Part shown: positions 62,481 to 64,000 of the stretch, one piece after another
Position numbering within the stretch: the first letter of the stretch is position 1
Layout of the letters: each line of letters opens with the position of its first letter
Origin: Pricia antarctica
GTDB lineage: Bacteria > Bacteroidota > Bacteroidia > Flavobacteriales > Flavobacteriaceae
NCBI GenBank assembly: GCA_011050085.1
Contig: DRGL01000084.1
Span: forward strand, 1 to 64,000
Length of the DNA: 64,000 bases
Direction: 5' to 3'
Notes under the pieces: generated by a model
Databases searched by the model: none
Seen by the model: the letters and a program-made list of their open reading frames with translations, nothing else
Told to the model about the DNA's origin: nothing
Program-made: the position numbers and the translations under genes

Positions 62481-64000
62481 ATGCTAGATACAGGAATAAA
62501 ATCAATCAACAAAATAGATCTTTCCCCCAAACCGGGCAAGGAGTACTGGATAAACTGTCACAGGGAATGGCGGGAGGAAATCATTTATTTTCTTATGGTC
62601 GACCGGTTTCATGACAGCAATAAGCGGCATTCGAAGAATTTCGATATCCGGCATCCCGGTTTCGGGAACGAAGACCAGTTGCAAAAACCCTTTGGGGGCA
62701 CCATTAAGGGCATTATAGACAACATCGATTATATCAAAAATTTGGGCTGTACGGCAATCTGGCTGAGCCCTGTTTTCGAAAACAATCCAGGATCCTACCA
62801 TGGCTATGCCATACAGAACTATATGGATGTTGACAAACGTTGGGGCACCAAGAAAGAACTGGAAAAACTGGTGGACAAGGCACATGATCTGGATATACGG
62901 GTGTTCTTGGATATTGTTCTGCACCATTCGGGGGATAATTGGTCGTATCCATTTGATTACGACTATTTCTATGCGGAGGGGCAACGATTTCCACTGGGAA
63001 GTTGGCGCGAGAAGGACAGGCCGCTTCCCGTCGAACTGGCAGACCCCGAAATATATAACCGAAAAGGACAGATCAGGAATTTCGATGCGTATCCCGAGAC
63101 CCAGGATGGCGATTTCTTTACCTTAAAAACATTTAGGAACGATGGCTCCCCTGCGAGTGAAGATTTACAGGAGATACTGGCCAAGATACATTGCTACTGG
63201 ATCCGCGAGACCGATGTGGACGGTTTTCGTTTGGATGCCGTCAAACATATGAAAGGTGGCGATATCAGCCGTTTTTGTTCCAACATAAGGGAATATGCCT
63301 ATTCGCTAGGAAAGAGAAACTTCTTTTTGTTCGGCGAAATTATCGGTAATGATGAGATGGGCAACCCTTATATAGGCCCGAAAATGCTGCCGGAGGATCG
63401 GAACGTATACTATGGGCTCGATTCCATTTTGGATCATCCGTTACACAGCGTTCTGACAGATGTGATAAAGGGGAATTCATCCCCGAACAGATTGATACAG
63501 CGGTATTCCGATCTGCAAAGGAATGCCCTGAGCCGGGGCGAATATGGAGAATTCTTGGTGACCTATATCGATGACCACGATCAGGTGGGGATGGACTTTA
63601 AGCACCGCTTCGGCCATAACGCTACTCCCGAGCAAATTGTTGCGGGGATGGGCTTTCTCATTTGTGCCCTTGGCGCCCCATGTATTTATTACGGAACCGA
63701 ACAAGGTTTTGAGGGCAACGGTATGGACGACCGATATATTAGGGAAGGAATGTTCAATCCCGATGATAAGAATACCAACGTATTGAACCAGGATTCATGG
63801 ATATACAAGAGAATTGCGGTCTTGGCACATCTAAGGCAGAAAGAGGCCATTTTAAAGTTCGGCAGGATGTATTTCAGGGAAACCTCAAAAAATGGATATG
63901 ATTTTCAGTTTCCCCATAGTGAAGAATGCCTCTTGGCATTTTCTAGGATCCTGCATCAGGGCGAAATCCTCGTAGTCTATAATTCTTCCCCAAAAGATAC
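62481..64000 (+). CDS. GH13 alpha-amylase-family enzyme (3' end outside window)
   Basis: From ATG 62481 the frame is open to the window end (more than 506 residues). The four conserved GH13 regions are present: DIVLHH (144-149), DGFRLDAVKH (247-256, nucleophile Asp252), FGEII (284-288, acid/base Glu286) and YIDDHDQ (near 360). The FENNPGSYHGYAIQNYMDVD segment lies before region I. This type acts on maltodextrins, trehalose or sucrose-like glycosides in the cytoplasm. No signal peptide is seen. With the GAPDH and aldolase it would feed glucose units into lower glycolysis. Confidence 0.88.
   Translation, partial: MLDTGIKSINKIDLSPKPGKEYWINCHREWREEIIYFLMVDRFHDSNKRHSKNFDIRHPGFGNEDQLQKPFGGTIKGIIDNIDYIKNLGCTAIWLSPVFENNPGSYHGYAIQNYMDVDKRWGTKKELEKLVDKAHDLDIRVFLDIVLHHSGDNWSYPFDYDYFYAEGQRFPLGSWREKDRPLPVELADPEIYNRKGQIRNFDAYPETQDGDFFTLKTFRNDGSPASEDLQEILAKIHCYWIRETDVDGFRLDAVKHMKGGDISRFCSNIREYAYSLGKRNFFLFGEIIGNDEMGNPYIGPKMLPEDRNVYYGLDSILDHPLHSVLTDVIKGNSSPNRLIQRYSDLQRNALSRGEYGEFLVTYIDDHDQVGMDFKHRFGHNATPEQIVAGMGFLICALGAPCIYYGTEQGFEGNGMDDRYIREGMFNPDDKNTNVLNQDSWIYKRIAVLAHLRQKEAILKFGRMYFRETSKNGYDFQFPHSEECLLAFSRILHQGEILVVYNSSPKD

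Overview
The window looks like a marine or environmental member of the Bacteroidota, most likely family Flavobacteriaceae. This rests on the Bacteroidetes-type conjugation genes (DUF3408, DUF4134/TraE, DUF4133/TraF, TraG to TraO), small HYC_CC_PP proteins, DUF3347 and MtfA-like proteins, AT-rich spacers and at least one TAnnTTTG-type -7 box. I cannot name a genus.

Layout. (1) 1-932: end of an unrecognised gene, then an XRE-type regulator. (2) 1325-4578: a strikingly AT-rich four-gene island. A PP2C-like phosphatase and a PD-(D/E)XK-type nuclease run rightwards; an unrecognised alpha/beta protein and a Hanks-type Ser/Thr kinase run leftwards, meeting the first pair tail to tail. I regard this as the best candidate for an undescribed (probably anti-mobile-element) system. 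(3) 4579-5928: decayed DNA with a probable tyrosine-recombinase remnant, a broken AlbA_2/Schlafen-type gene and an unassigned broken reading frame. (4) 5929-8619 (minus): MOBP-type relaxase and its MobC-like accessory protein. (5) 8620-10177: non-coding conjugation control region with a 19-nt palindrome and four tandem copies of a ~250-nt hairpin module. (6) 10178-23612 (plus): transfer operon parA, DUF3408, small membrane proteins, traE, traF, traG (VirB4), traI-like, traJ (VirB6), traK (VirB8), traM (VirB10), traN (VirB9), traO, and a giant lipoprotein of about eleven TraQ-like repeats. Together (4)-(6) are the core of an integrative conjugative element.

(7) 23631-50896, nearly all minus: copper (possibly also silver) homeostasis. 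It holds two P-type ATPases, HMA-domain proteins, a Cys-rich four-helix copper-storage protein, a complete RND/MFP/TolC efflux set spread over the island, three DUF3347 domains, a multicopper oxidase fused to a CopB-like barrel, DUF305, DUF302 and YceI proteins, an ArsP-type permease, and regulators joining a CxxC metal-binding N-terminus to an AraC DNA-binding domain. A 21-nt element is shared by the promoters of the first ATPase and the copper-storage gene. (8) 51206-53651 (plus): GMC oxidoreductase and its small subunit. (9) 53890-57621 (plus): a second metal/stress cluster (HYC_CC_PP, third HMA-AraC regulator, Met-rich and His-rich small proteins, HMA protein, SHOCT pair, universal stress protein), preceded by a Crp/Fnr-like palindrome at an activator distance from a -7 box. 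(10) 57642-64000 (plus): type II NADH dehydrogenase, APC permease, archaeal-type GAPDH, DhnA-type class I fructose-bisphosphate aldolase and a GH13 enzyme running off the window.

How it fits together: the conjugative core probably brought in the metal island as cargo. Copper would be pumped from the cytoplasm by the ATPases, buffered by HMA, Csp, Met-rich and DUF3347 proteins, oxidised by the multicopper oxidase and expelled by the RND system, under HMA-AraC regulators. The right end (stress protein, NDH-2, glycolytic enzymes) suggests a redox- or oxygen-responsive metabolic region.
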